A stretch of 64,000 nucleotides of DNA. Origin: Ustulina deusta. Lineage: Eukaryota; Ascomycota; Sordariomycetes; Xylariales; Xylariaceae. The stretch spans positions 186,001 to 250,000 of the forward strand of contig JAJNNX010000004.1 of NCBI GenBank assembly GCA_023159155.1, written 5' to 3'. The translations under genes were made by a program, and so were the position numbers. The notes below the pieces were generated by a model. The model did no database searches and was not told the origin of the DNA. It worked only from the letters and a program-made list of their open reading frames with translations. This document shows positions 9,436-20,896 of the stretch, in pieces (position 1 is the stretch's first letter; the number at the start of each line of letters is the position of its first letter).

Positions 9436-12400
9436 TTTGGGGACAAAAATTAGACTATTATAACGGTATATATATATATAATCGTAAGTTTTAGTTAATG
9501 GTGTTTTTAACGAGTGTCGTGAAGAAGTTATCCCTAAATGGAGAATCTGGGTATTATAAAAGGGAAGAAGGCTCTTTCAGATTCCTTTATAAAACGAGAG
9601 AGAAACCCAGGACTTGAGAAGAGCGAGAGTGTAGGGAAAATTACAATTTAAAAGACACAGTGGGCATCAGGGGGGAGGAAAAGGGACGAGCAGAGGCGAA
9701 ATAACCAAGAAAGGGGAATATAGCATCAGAAATTATACTGTATGAACATGTGCTATCCTGGAACTCGGCAACGCTCGCAGGAGTACTGGTACCTCGTCTC
9801 CCTGCTCTCTCCCGTTAGCCGTCAATGTATACAGGGCAGAGGCGCTACCTGGCCATGCAGGGAAAGGGAGAGCTCTCGCCCAGGTGTTGTCTAGCGTATA
9901 CCTGCACTACGCAGAATTAGTCCTAGTTCGCCCATAGATTCCTGCTGGTTTTTCTTTCCGTCCGGGGAAGCTGGACAAAGAGAAATGATCGCCATCACAG
10001 GGCAGTGGCTGCTTGGTTTTTACTGGGCTGGTAGTAGCGCATGCAGCCAGCGTTGGCCGGACAGGGGTTCAGCAAAGCGCCCATCGTGTCTTTGCCCAAT
10101 ACGACCACGTCCCGTTGTCCTCATTGGCGGGGTCCTTTTTTTTTTCGCCCGTGTTCACGACACTAGCTTACTTGGGTGGCCAGCATGCCATGGACGTACC
10201 CTGCGTCATGAGAGTTCGTAATTTCATTTCCAAGCCTCCGCCTACTTACACTATGCGCCCCCATTTCAGCCGTATTTGTTGTGATGGTCCGCGATCAGAC
10301 AGGAAATCGAATGAGCAGCTGGGCAAAAATGGGCACCCATTGGCTCTTCATACAGGGTTGTGGAGATTATCATGCAATGTTATAATAGTGTACTGCGTAC
10401 TCACACATGCTAGTAGGTAGGCGAGACCTGACGTAGCATCAACCAACGCATGTCATTTTTCCAGTTGTGGCTGGCTGTCGTGTAATTGCTGGCCAGACAG
10501 ACGGGTTTGTTTTCACCGACATAGACAATTTGAAGAGGGTTCTTGGTGTGTATTATGTACACTAGGTATACTAGGTACCCCTTATGCCGATTCTAGCCAA
10601 GGTCCTAGAACAGAAAATCAATAGTGTAGGTATAGTATTAGACTGAGGACAAGTAGTGTAGGTAGCGATCAACAGTATAGTGCACCATGATTTAAATAGT
10701 GTGGCGATATCGTGCGTCGTTTGCTTTGCTTATACTCCAGAAGCTCGCCAATTTGCGTTCTCGCTGATGTTATCTCTGTTTTGTATGCACTCAGTTTGTC
10801 AGCTACTCATTAAGTCAGTACCGTCGTCCAACTTCTCAAGGCAGTGGTTTATGATTGTCTTTTATGACAGCTAGGTGTGGCACACACGACGACACGGCGA
10901 GCATGGTGTCCGGTCTTCAGCCGGAGATCATCCCAGAAACGGGAGGGAAGACCACGAAAGAATCATGCAGCGGCCTCGTGTCATAACTAAGTGGCCCACC
11001 ATGTGTCCCGATCTACACTACCGTTGTGAGTATATATCGTGTCATAAATATAGGAATCTCATCGGTATCGAGCGCGCCGCTTGCGGGGAACTAGGTTCGA
11101 AAATATACTAAGTAGATGCTCCGCCTGAGCTAGTCGGTTTAGCTTGGCGGCGGGTACCGTATTTTGCACGATATCTCTCTGTTCTAGGTATTTAGTCCTG
11201 ATACACAACCGTAGATACAACACTGACTGCATCGGGGGTGATTGCGCAGACCTCCGGTTGCACACCTCGCTCTGAACGGCGCAGCGGAGGCGATGCATTG
11301 CGCAGCGCGAACCAAAGTACGCTGTTGTCGACGTCTCTGTCTCTGATCAGGTGCACACGCCGTTCTTGGAGGGCAGGAATACGAGTTGCGGATCGTGGCG
11401 ATGCTCCAATCGAATTGTCTTGTGTTCCACTAAGAAATCTACGAGGAGGGGGTGCAAGTTGTCTACAATGTAAGCACCGCCAGAGGATGTTGATTCACCA
11501 TCTTTTTCCGACCCGAGGGCCTCCGTCAGGATAGCACCTAATGATATACCTAAAAATCACAATTCGTCTGTTCGACATGGCTGCCATGTCCTCATCCAAT
11601 CGACTCGATTTTTCTCGCTGAAGCCTAACATGCACGAAGCTCCCCGTAATTGCTGATATGAATTCCCATATACCTTGCAGCGAGATGCGAACAAGTCAGC
11701 AGTTGCGGGATCCGGCAGGCGAGTTTGCTTTACTACTAAGTACCTATGGAGATATACATTCACTTATTTCGGCCTGCTCACATGCATGCCTCTGCATTAC
11801 CTTTTTATCTGCATTGGATACTTGGGGTGGACTGGCCCAGACTCCAGAGGTCCTAACCGGATACTAAGCCCATGGGGAAGCACCCTGAAGCGAACACCTT
11901 CCTCAGACCTGCACTGGAAAACAGGCAGTTTCACCGGAGAGGAATTAGTTCTAGTCTTTTTTATTTCAGCACTTTTCCAAGGATGACTGGAGAGGCCTTG
12001 GACCAGTTTGCACTCGACTTAGGAGAACGGACCCCAGGTACCTACCCAGGAGGGTATCACACCACACAGCGTTAGGCGAAACAGTGGGATCAGTCAGCCC
12101 TTCAAAACCTTCGTGTTTCCAGGATCTCAGATTTCGGGAAGTTTAAGCGTCAAGATGGCTTTAGATACCCTGGAGAAGTACGAACTTAGTCTGCGATCAA
12201 AAGTAGGGGAGATGCTTTTGAGTTGGCCCTCAGTTCAGATGTCCGGTTCGGTTCGCACATATGCAAGCTGCCGAGTATTGCATGTCTCACAGCACATGTA
12301 AGCAAACACCCTGCAGGCCGCAGGACAGAATTATTGCCGCAGTTTATAATTGGCCGCATTAGAGAGCGCACACGGCGTATACTACGCTTACCTGTCGAGC

Positions 12401-12691
12401 ATCGAACGAAGTTGCCACAAAAATGCAATACATGCTCTCAGGTGGTATGCCTGTAAAATCTGTGTTTTTCTAGTCTAGGCGTTCTCTATGGCCGAATGTG
12501 ATCAACGGTGTAAGTCATCTAGCTTCGCCTTCAGGTCTTCAGATCTTCTAGGTTAACCGCGTGCCATGGTAGCTAGAGTCTAACTGACAGAGGGGCTTCG
12601 TAAATCCTAACGTGCATCGCTCGTTATTTCAGCCCTGCTCGTGGTACCAGTCAAGGCCAAGGCCCTATAGGTACCAGTGTTGGCAGACGAC
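9436..12691. other. Long intergenic stretch, about 3.2 kb
   Basis: All frames were inspected. The longest open frames (10013-10420 and 11238-11534 on the plus strand) have no recognisable domain, poor composition and no splice-joined partners. The 5' part contains the promoter of the CX3C gene. Scattered TAGGTA words occur (10553-10575, 12038-12050). No RNA gene was recognised. Confidence 0.5.
9467..9480 (-). promoter_or_regulatory. TATA-like (TA)7 tract upstream of the CX3C protein gene
   Basis: A pure TA run lies 32-45 bases upstream of the predicted ATG at 9435 on the minus strand. If it is a TATA box, the 5' leader would be only a few bases long, so it may instead be an AT-rich leader element or a simple repeat. 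Confidence 0.35.
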
Positions 12692-13526
12692 TTACAAACC
12701 CTCCTCGATCTTCTTCAGGCACTCGGGGAACTCCTTCCAGTCGTACATGATGACGTTGGCGTTGCACTGCTCTTTGAGGATTGTGGCCATCTGCTCCATC
12801 CTCTCCTGGCCCTCCTCGATACCATAAACACCGACGTAGCCGATGAGAGGGATGCCCGCACGCATGGCAGCAGTAGCACCACTCTTGCTGTCTTCGACAG
12901 TGACGCACTCAGAATTCTTCACTCCCAGCTGCTGGCATGCATAGTTGTAGATAGCGGGGTCGGGCTTGCTGGAAGGAGGGTTTAGGCTGGTAGCAGCACT
13001 ATAGACGTGCTCGTCGGTGAAGTATTTGTCGATGCCAGTCTTCTTCAGAGAGGCGACGACACGGGGCTTAGCAGAGGTGCTGACTACGGACATGGGGTAG
13101 CCTTGCTGCTTGAGGGCCTCTAGTTGCTCGGGCACTCCAGGGCACGAAGTGCACTTCTCGCTCAGCTTAGCGGTGACTGCACCGAGCTCACGGTCGACGT
13201 AGGTATCAACCTCCTCAGGAGTCATAGTGAAGCCATGCTTCTTCTGAAGGCCAACGAGCATGCCACGGAAGTTGTGGCCGACGAAATCCTCAAGAAGCTG
13301 CGCAACAGTGTAGCGCTCGGACTTGCCCCATTTCTCGAGGACCTCGTTAGTCAAGTCGGTGCAGGCCTCAAAAGCCAGACGCTCCGACAAGCAGAGGGTG
13401 TTGTCGCAGTCGAGAAGGATGTACTTGGCCTGCACATAGTCAATTGTAAGCATCTAGACACAGCATGGCATATTATTTACTCGGAATAGGCTTAGGGTTG
13501 AGCCCGCAGCAACTTACACGAGGCAT
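12692..13526 (-). CDS. HAD-superfamily phosphatase (subfamily IA-like hydrolase)
   Basis: The main exon is complement 12692-13453. A 9-base first exon (13518-13526, Met-Pro-Arg) joins it through a 64-base intron with GTAAGT donor and CTAG acceptor, giving 256 residues; translation from the ATG at 13453 is the alternative. The four HAD motifs are present. Motif I is LLDCDNTL (nucleophile Asp and acid/base Asp), motif II is VVSTSAK, motif III Lys is in SSKPDP, and motif IV is VEDSKSGA. A helical cap (residues about 20-90) sits between motifs I and II. Such enzymes dephosphorylate sugar phosphates or related small molecules through an aspartyl-phosphate; the substrate cannot be assigned here. 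The gene is divergent from EMC5, sharing an 865-base intergenic region. Confidence 0.9.
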
Positions 13527-14391
13527 GGTGGAGAGTTGGGATTCCGGGGCCGAGAATCAACGAGTGATGAAACTGGTGGATGCGTGCCCGCTTAACAACG
13601 AGGTTGCAGATTGTAGATTGTAGATTGCAGAGGACGATGATCTAGGAGCCTCAAATAGAATAGCTCAAGTGGATCGACGATGAGCTAGCTAGTCGACTTG
13701 TGTTGGTGGCGGATGATGAGAATGGTGGAAGGTGGAGTGCCCCAGAGAGTGCCCCTCTTGGTTTTAAGAGCTAAAAATTGCGGGGGAGTTTTGCTACCAA
13801 CAGGCGGGCTCCGATGACGGGTAACATTACCTGCATAAATCCCGCTAAAGCCACTTGTGGAACCACCAATCACAGCTCCAGCTTTACGCACAAGGCCAGT
13901 ATGTGCCTCCCATACGGACCCTCTACAGAACTAGGTACGTAGTCACGTTGGTGGCTTAGGTCTAGGTATTCTGAGGGTCTGCATTGAGTACCTAATCGTT
14001 GTGGAAGGAAACTAGCTAGGGTATATATGACTAGGGTTCGAGGTATTTATCCCAGTAATATGTGTGGGTTGGTACCAGCTGCCTAGGGCTGTCTCACAGT
14101 GCCCATTTAGTAGGTATTAGGTACGTCAGGATCCACAAGTAAATCTAGTGCTTGCATAATCTAGGATTTACCAATAATCTATCGAGAAAAACATTTTAAT
14201 TTGTTATACCTAACCCGGTGAAGCAGGATATATGCAGTTAACCAAGCTTCAAGTAAATCCCCGAAGTCGTCTCCATGTCAATGTTGTCTGCTCGTCAACC
14301 ATGACATCAAAAGCGTAGCTCCTATTACCATACCTCTCAACCCTTCGCAAAAGCCGCCTCACCATAGGCGGCATCTTAAACCGATTAGAAA
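13527..14391. other. Divergent promoter region, HAD phosphatase / EMC5
   Basis: This 865-base region serves two divergent genes. A GATTGTA heptamer repeated in tandem lies at about 13607-13630, in the likely leader of the HAD gene. Several TAGGTA words occur at 13930-14120. No coding frame was seen. Confidence 0.5.
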
Positions 14392-14900
14392 ATGACGTGG
14401 ATATCCAAGAGCACCACGGCTTTCGGGCTGGTCCTGTTAACCCATGCGTATGCAGACTTTTCTTGCTCTTGATACTACTACAGATGGGAATTCCGCCTTG
14501 GCTGCTAACCCGCCTCATTTCCAGCTGCTACTCGGCGCATGAACACTCTGCTCTTCAATCCCACCGAGCTGCGTCGCTTTCTTCTCTAGCCTCAGTCCAA
14601 TCAGGCACCGCCTCCTCGCTTCCCATCGACATTACGATCGAGACCATTGTCGCAACTTTCCTAATCTGCTTGGGACTTGTATCGGGAACAAATCAGCTAC
14701 GACCTATACAGTGGCGAGTCTGGGCCGGGAAAATTGAGCAGGAAGGAGAAGCTGGATTCAAAAACAGTAGTGGAGAGGTTGAGAAGGACTATGTGGGAAA
14801 CCCTTTTCGCCTATTGGAAAGTCGTCCAGGATTTATCGATATTCGAAAACAAAGGAGCGAGTTCGCTACATGGGTGAAAGGGAAAGCAGCCGAGACATGA
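14392..14900 (+). CDS. emc5: ER membrane protein complex subunit 5 (EMC5/MMgT family)
   Basis: Two exons, 14392-14447 and 14525-14900, give 143 residues. The first exon encodes MTWISKSTTAFGLVLLTHA and ends two bases into a codon. The GTATGC donor and CCAG acceptor restore CYSAHEHSAL, the conserved first-helix end. A second membrane segment is ETIVATFLICLGLVSG, followed by the family's cytosolic block PIQWRVWAG and NPFRLLESRPGFIDIRKQR. EMC5 is a small two-helix subunit of the conserved EMC, which inserts tail-anchored and polytopic proteins into the ER membrane; the family is also annotated as membrane magnesium transporter. The length is normal for fungi. The in-frame start upstream of the intron was chosen because it supplies the first hydrophobic helix. 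Confidence 0.93.
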
Positions 14901-15514
14901 TAGTTATGTGAAGCAAGGTCTACTTTGTCAGGTAAATCCACCAAGTATACCCAATTTCAGTGCCTCTGCGAGGAATATTTCCAACCTACCACTAATGGGC
15001 AAAGTGGATGATTTTGTGGCCATCTCCATATTATTCATGTACATGGAGTGGGAATAGAATGCTACATGGTAAGTAATGTAGGTGACACATAGGACGAAGG
15101 GATGTAGTTGCTTCAACTTTACTGCTTATTCACCAGTAGCTCTTGCACTTGAGAGCCTTACAGCTCTTCCCCCCCTTCCGGAGAGGTTTGGGCTCCTGCC
15201 ACTTCACTCCTTATCCTATCTGTCTGCAAAAGGGAAGCACCTACCTAGGTAGGTACTAGGTAGGTATGTCAGGTATCCGTGGATCATATGTGCTCCCTTC
15301 CCTTTTTCCTACTTCCAAGTTCGTCAGGCGGGGAGTATGAGACGAGTATCCCCTAAGTAAGTCTTTAACACATTATAATCAAGTTCCAACGCCCTGAAGT
15401 TTCATCCTTCATCGAAATTCTCCTGCCTACTCAAGTATTCCCTGGTGCCAATTGCAATAAGCGTACCTAGATAGCATTGAGGCTCATCTGGAAAGTACCA
15501 AAATTGATAAAGCA
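14901..15514. other. EMC5-MSH5 intergenic region
   Basis: This 614-base stretch holds the EMC5 3' end and the MSH5 promoter. A dense TACCTAGGTAGGTACTAGGTA block lies at 15240-15267. No coding frame was seen. Confidence 0.5.
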
Positions 15515-18500
15515 ATGGCATCCTATTCGCGAAGTTCGCAGGCCCCCTTTAAGCCATCCCCTGCCATATCCGCTCCCCCTGGGCGGATTGGAAGGGCAAC
15601 TTCGTCACGATCACAAACACCGTATCCTACAGAACGCCCCATATTCTCCTCCCCCGTTCCCAGAAATAGCCGAGGCTCGCAACGAGCACGTTTTCTTAAC
15701 CACCGGCCAAGGGCAACAAGCACTGTCAGCCCTCATCACGTCACGCCAGTTTACGAGTCTTCGCCCCCACTGCTGGCATGTGTCCCTAGACCTGGTCTCT
15801 CGTTACGTTCGCCTTCTGTGCCTCCATCTAGCGCGGATCAGGCCTCCGAGAGCGGACGGGGTGGATGGGATGCTGACGTTCTCTCGGAAGAGAGTGCTGA
15901 TGCGATGAACGAAATTATCATGGCAATTGATATGAGAGACCGTGGACCCCGGGGCTCCGCTATTGGCTGCGCGTACTATGTTGTTCTGGAAGAAGCTCTG
16001 TACCTGCTTGAAGATGTGGCAATGGCCGGTGTCGACCTCGTCGAGACCCTACTTCTCCATGCGCAGCCTACCACGGTGCTCATCTCCACGAGGGCACCCG
16101 AGCCTCTAGCCCAATTCCTCGCCAGAGGCTCGCAAGATATTAACGGTAACCAAGGTGAGATCTTGTGCCTAGGCTTGTTCAGTGTTCAGATATTAAACTA
16201 CTCCCAGATTTCCCAGGCGCTTATATTCTGAGAAATCTAAATTCGACAGACTTCCGTTATGAGACAGGCAAAAATAAGCTGGCAGACCTTTATCTTGGGA
16301 TGGATGGCCCACAAAGCATGCTATATTCAACTGTTGTTGACGATACTGTGCTCGAGGACCAGAGCCGGGGCTCTAGGCAGGGGCAACTCATGCGGTTGGC
16401 GACATTTGTCAATCTTGACAGTCAACTTTCTGTTAGAAACCTTTTGAAAGCTGCGTACTAAAATTGTTCATAGCTAATGTTCTCCAGATCGGCTGCGCTG
16501 GTGCGGTGCTGAGTGATATTCAACGTAGGAGAACGATACAATATCTGCCAAATGATCCTGATGCCCTGACTGCCTTTGGAATTCGGTCCGTGCAAATGTT
16601 TTCTTTATTCAACTCTATGTTTGTCAACGCCGACACACTTGTCTCGTTACAGATTATGCAATCAGAGTACCATCCCAACAGCCATCAACGAGGCCCAACA
16701 GGTTCTACTTCGGGTGCTAAGGAGAGTCTCTCCGTCTACGGCCTCTTTTCTCACTTAGCCGTCACACCTCAGGGCAAATTGAAACTGCGTCGGATGTTCT
16801 TACAGCCAAGCACTGATATTGACCTTATACGGGAGAGACAATGGACAATCTCGTTCTTCCTTCGCCCCAGTAACGCTGATGCGTTGTGCGGCATCAGCAA
16901 AGATCTCAGGAAAGTCAAAGATATGAAATCCGTTGTGTTGCTACTGCGGAAAGGTATTAATAGCATTGGTCGAAAGATAACCGTGGCAAACAGCGTCTGG
17001 GCCATGCTTCAAAAGTTTGCTGCCTATAGTCTGCAGTTAAGAGAATCGCTTCGGGCACTACGAGACGCAGAGACGGTCGACATAATTAAAAAGGTAATCG
17101 ATACACAACATCCTTGCATGTGGCATCGATCTAATATGAAGTCTCTCAGGTCATTCAGGTTATCGATCCGTTTCAGATTCGCCAAGTCGGAGAACTCATC
17201 ACCGAAACAATTGACCCTGAGCAGTCCGTGGATCGTGGAAGAATAGCTGTAAAGCACGGCATCGACGCTGATTTGGATGAACGCAAAAGAAGCTATGATG
17301 GGATGGAGAGTTTCCTTGCTAACGTGATCGCCAAACTACAGGGAAGCCTTCCAGAATGGGCCAGAAAATATGTAAAAAACTGCACCTTCTTCCCCCAACT
17401 GGGATTTCTGACGGCCGTATCAATCAACCTACAGACTGGTAAAGGTAATTATGATGGCGAGGGATTACACGATGCATGGACGTGCATGTTCCTTGCGGAT
17501 GGTAGTGCCTACTACAAAAACCGGCAGATGAAGGAGCTGGATGAAGAACTTGGGGATTTGTATTGCATGATTATAGGTAATTTTTTTTTCCTTTTTTTCT
17601 TTTTGGAAAGTCGCTTCTATCATATACTCACATCTTACAGATCGGGAGATTGAAATCATCCATCAGCTTGCAGTTACAATTCTCAGTCGGGAAACGGCAA
17701 TCATAGCGGCGTCTGAAGTACTTGGTGAACTCGACAGTCTGGTCGCCTTGGCCATCCTTTGCGGCCAGAACAAGTGGACAGCACCTAAAATGGCCAATAC
17801 AAATATCATACACATCGAAGGCGGCCGTCACCCCTTACAAGAACTAGTCACGCCATCGTTCATTCCCAATGACTGCTTCATGGCTGGTGGAACGGGAAGC
17901 AACACGCACGACCGTGGGGACACATCTCCTTCCGAGGTTGTTGATAACTTGCCAGAATCGCCAAGTACAGTTATTATCACGGGTCCTAATCATTCTGGGA
18001 AAAGCGTCTATCTCAAACAAGTTGCAATTATCGTCTATCTAGCGCACATTGGGTGCTTTGTTCCAGCCGAGCATGCTCAAATAGGCCTAACAGATCGCAT
18101 CCTGACACGGATTTCAACACGGGAAAGCGCAGCCCGCTCAGAGAGCGCATTTGCCATCGACCTACGCCAAGTAGCATTCACGATGAATTTCGCAACCCGA
18201 CGAAGTCTGATTATTATTGACGAATTTGGAAAAGGGACAAACAACCAAGATGGTGCAGGTCTACTGACCGCTGCCATTAATCATTTTGCGAGCCTTGGCC
18301 CCGAAAGACCAAAACTTATCGTTGCGACTCACTTTCATGAGATCCTCGACGGTGATTTTCTCATGGAATCTACAGAGCTAACCTTTGCCCATATGAAGAT
18401 CCACATAGATCTTGACACTCCAACAACAGAAGACCAAGTGACATATCTGTATCAATTTGCACCCGGTAGAAGCATTTCTAGCTTCGGTAGTCGTTGTGCT

Positions 18501-18761
18501 GCAATGAATGGTGTCGACCAAGCAATCGTAGAGAGAGCCGAGTCGATCATACTTCAACTGGTGTGTCACGAAGATCTGGAGATTGCATGCTCGAAATTAT
18601 CAGAGGACGAGGCTCAAAAGCTTGAGGTAGCTGAGGAAGTTGCTCGATCATTTGTTGAGGAAGACCTTATACACCCACCAACGACGATCCCCAAATCCGA
18701 GATTAAGAGTTGGTACCGGAGCAAGCTCGAGAAAATTATATCCCCAGACGCGCCGGTATAA
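15515..18761 (+). CDS. msh5: MutS homologue MSH5, meiotic crossover factor
   Basis: Five exons fit: 15515-16154, 16208 (or 16217)-16431, 16488-17093, 17159-17576 and 17641-18761, about 1002 residues; both acceptors for exon 2 keep frame. An N-terminal Ser/Pro-rich extension (about 120 residues) precedes connector, lever (LDSQLS, GCAGAVL) and clamp regions. The ATPase has Walker A GPNHSGKS at about 744-751 and Walker B IIIDEFGKGTN with Asp823-Glu824, then the ATHFHEI switch. DEFGKGTN, rather than the DELGRGTS of MSH4 and other MutS proteins, marks it as MSH5. There is no N-terminal mismatch-recognition domain. The family forms the MutS-gamma clamp with MSH4 on recombination intermediates and stabilises meiotic crossovers. 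All splice phases close, so the gene looks intact. Confidence 0.95.
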
Positions 18762-19233
18762 CGACAGTTGTTAGAGCGGCTGACGGGCTTGATTTGCGGC
18801 ATTCGTCATGCCCCAAGAAACCATGTAATCGTGGAAATGAATCGGCCAAGGGTGTGTTGCTACTCCAAACAACATCAAATTTAGCAGTTATACCTTAGTA
18901 TCTGCGATTTCATGTTGTGCTCAGCATTGACGGACAATCTTGCAAAATTAGGATCATTTATACCACAGACTTGTAATCAACTTTACGCGAGAAGCGATGT
19001 CGAAGTCACACCTTCGGGTTTCAACCAATTTTTATAATGCTCTGGTATCATGAACGCTATTCCAACAGTAAATGATGCGCTTGGCAAACTTGGGCGGTTA
19101 TATACAGCGAGAAATTAGATTACAGTTATACCACGGACTGCCCAAGTTAGCGACTAATTCCCATTTCCTGGGCAAAACACGACCCAAGTCTCCCATCTAA
19201 TTCGAATCGGCAGTTAGGAACTAATTGACTCGT
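18762..19233. other. Intergenic region between convergent genes
   Basis: This 472-base stretch lies between the MSH5 and CFEM 3' ends. It is A+T rich; nothing coding was seen. Confidence 0.55.
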
Positions 19234-20052
19234 TTAGAAGCCCAGAGCTAGCGCAGCGCCCATGGCAGCGACGACACCGAAGATCGAGGCCTGGCCCGTA
19301 AGGCGGGCAGCATTGCCCTCGTCACTTGGAGAGCCAGTAGAGTTGCCTTTGGCAGCAGTAGATGAAGACGTGGCGGGTACACTCGTCTCCGCAGCCAGCG
19401 AGCCGGTAGCCGTTGGTGTGGTGTCTTCATCTGTCAACAGACCGGTCGTGGGGGCGCTAGTAGTACCGGCGTTGACAGTCAGTGTGCCAGATATAGCAGG
19501 CTTCACTGTCGTTGCGGGACTGCCAGGGTTGGTTTGTGGCGGGCCGACGTCGAAGGTCACGGTAACGTCGTCATCGCCATCGTCGCCGCCCTTGTTCTTG
19601 TTGGCGGTGGAGGTAGCTGTGGGCTTTGCGGACGAAGTCTCGTCGTCATTATCGTCGCCACCCTTGCTGCCGGCGGTGGCTGTGGGCTTCGCAGACGTAG
19701 ACGAGGTGTCGTTAGTGTCGTCGGCGACGCCGCCTTTCTTCTCGGCGTCCTGGACGGCGGACTTGGGCAGATTGCATTCGCCCTCTAGAGGCTCGATTAG
19801 GTCCGTGGCTGTTACCGTGGCCGGACACCATTGGTTCATGCAGATGACGATATCGGACAGAATGCCGTCGTCTGCCTTGTCGCAGACGCACTCGGCGTCG
19901 AAGCAGCCCGAGTTGCGCATGCACGTCGAGATGCAATCTGGGAACTGTATGGCGGCACGCCTGCTGCGGGCCTCCGGGGCGGCGGCGGCGTGCTGAAGGA
20001 GCGAACCCAGAAGGGTAGTGGCGAGGATGATGGTGAATTGCATGGAAGGCAT
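19234..20052 (-). CDS. CFEM-domain GPI-type cell-surface protein
   Basis: A single exon of 272 residues. The start lies at complement 20052 (Met-Pro-Ser-Met-Gln); Met4 could also serve. A signal peptide (IILATTLLGSLLQHAAA) is followed by a CFEM domain at about residues 38-93 with eight cysteines: FPDCISTC, SGCFDAECVC, IVICMNQWC and GEC. Asp in CFDAEC occupies the place of the axial haem ligand known in characterised CFEM proteins. A long Ser/Thr/Ala/Asp-rich stalk follows, with acidic KGGDD repeats. The C-terminal hydrophobic tail (FGVVAAMGAALALGF) suggests a GPI anchor. CFEM proteins act in haem/iron capture, wall integrity or host interaction; which applies here cannot be told. It converges on MSH5. 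Confidence 0.92.
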   Translation of the reverse strand: MPSMQFTIILATTLLGSLLQHAAAAPEARSRRAAIQFPDCISTCMRNSGCFDAECVCDKADDGILSDIVICMNQWCPATVTATDLIEPLEGECNLPKSAVQDAEKKGGVADDTNDTSSTSAKPTATAGSKGGDDNDDETSSAKPTATSTANKNKGGDDGDDDVTVTFDVGPPQTNPGSPATTVKPAISGTLTVNAGTTSAPTTGLLTDEDTTPTATGSLAAETSVPATSSSTAAKGNSTGSPSDEGNAARLTGQASIFGVVAAMGAALALGF

Positions 20053-20896
20053 TTTCTCTCTCTGTCCTCTTTTTCCGATTTTGGCGGTCGTGTATTATAA
20101 TAATGGATGTTGCTCCCTGTGTACTATTGGGATAGATCTCGTTTTAAAAGAGCGTGATTATATACTAAATTTGATGTATATATCTGTATGTAAAGAATGG
20201 AACGAAGGCCGGCTTGCTAACTCTGTTGCCCTCAGACTATCGTATAGTCAACTGGTCCACGGTAAAGAACGAATGGAGGTGAGTCTAGATGGACGATGAA
20301 CGAGAGAATGTAGTGATGGGCATCTTCGAGAAGGATTCCCTCAAGTTATGTATATCGCTCCCCATTTTCCGTTCTGGAAATCCACTACCTAGCTACTCTA
20401 GGATACCGATCTAATTATTCGGGGACCGCCTATTAACGGAAAAGATTGCCAGGATCATAACAGGATCATCGTTCATCCCAGAGGTTTGGCTGGTTTGGCG
20501 CAACCTGAACGGAACTGAATATGGTCTGAAACATAGCGCATGGGGAGATGGCCTGGGATGGTGGACTGAATAGTAATGGCTCAATGAGGATGGGCAATTT
20601 CCAAGTGCGCCGGTGATCTCGTTGGCGGAAAGACGTCACAAGCTGCCGATTATGGTATAACTTGGGAAAAGGGGACCCCTGCGGGATTTGATTGCGATGG
20701 CCGTGGTCTTGGCATTCCCCCACCATCCACTTGTAATCATACACAGCAGCAAACCACAGCCCAGGAGATGATGGTTTGCTGGCACTACTTTGCCTCATTT
20801 CGACAGGACGGCTCTCGGAACCCGGTCGTCATGCACACACACACAGGCAGGATAGGTAGGTAGTTCATAACATGTGCGGCCCCTTTCCGGTTCCCG
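20053..20896. other. Intergenic region, CFEM promoter side
   Basis: This 844-base stretch holds the CFEM promoter and the 3' side of the acetyltransferase. An open frame at 20466-20798 (minus) has no recognisable features. A CA repeat and TAGGTAGGTAG word lie near 20832-20865. Confidence 0.5.

Noticed and set aside
14034..14050. GGTTCGAGG, resembling a tRNA B box
   Set aside because: The conserved CC after the motif is missing and no cloverleaf arms or A box were found upstream.
15515..18761. Assignment of the meiotic MutS gene as MSH4
   Set aside because: The Walker B context DEFGKGTN and neighbouring blocks fit MSH5; MSH4 and other MutS proteins have DELGRGTS-like sequence.
20466..20798. 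110-residue minus-strand open frame between CFEM and GNAT genes
   Set aside because: No recognisable motif, no signal peptide and no neighbouring exon that joins it.
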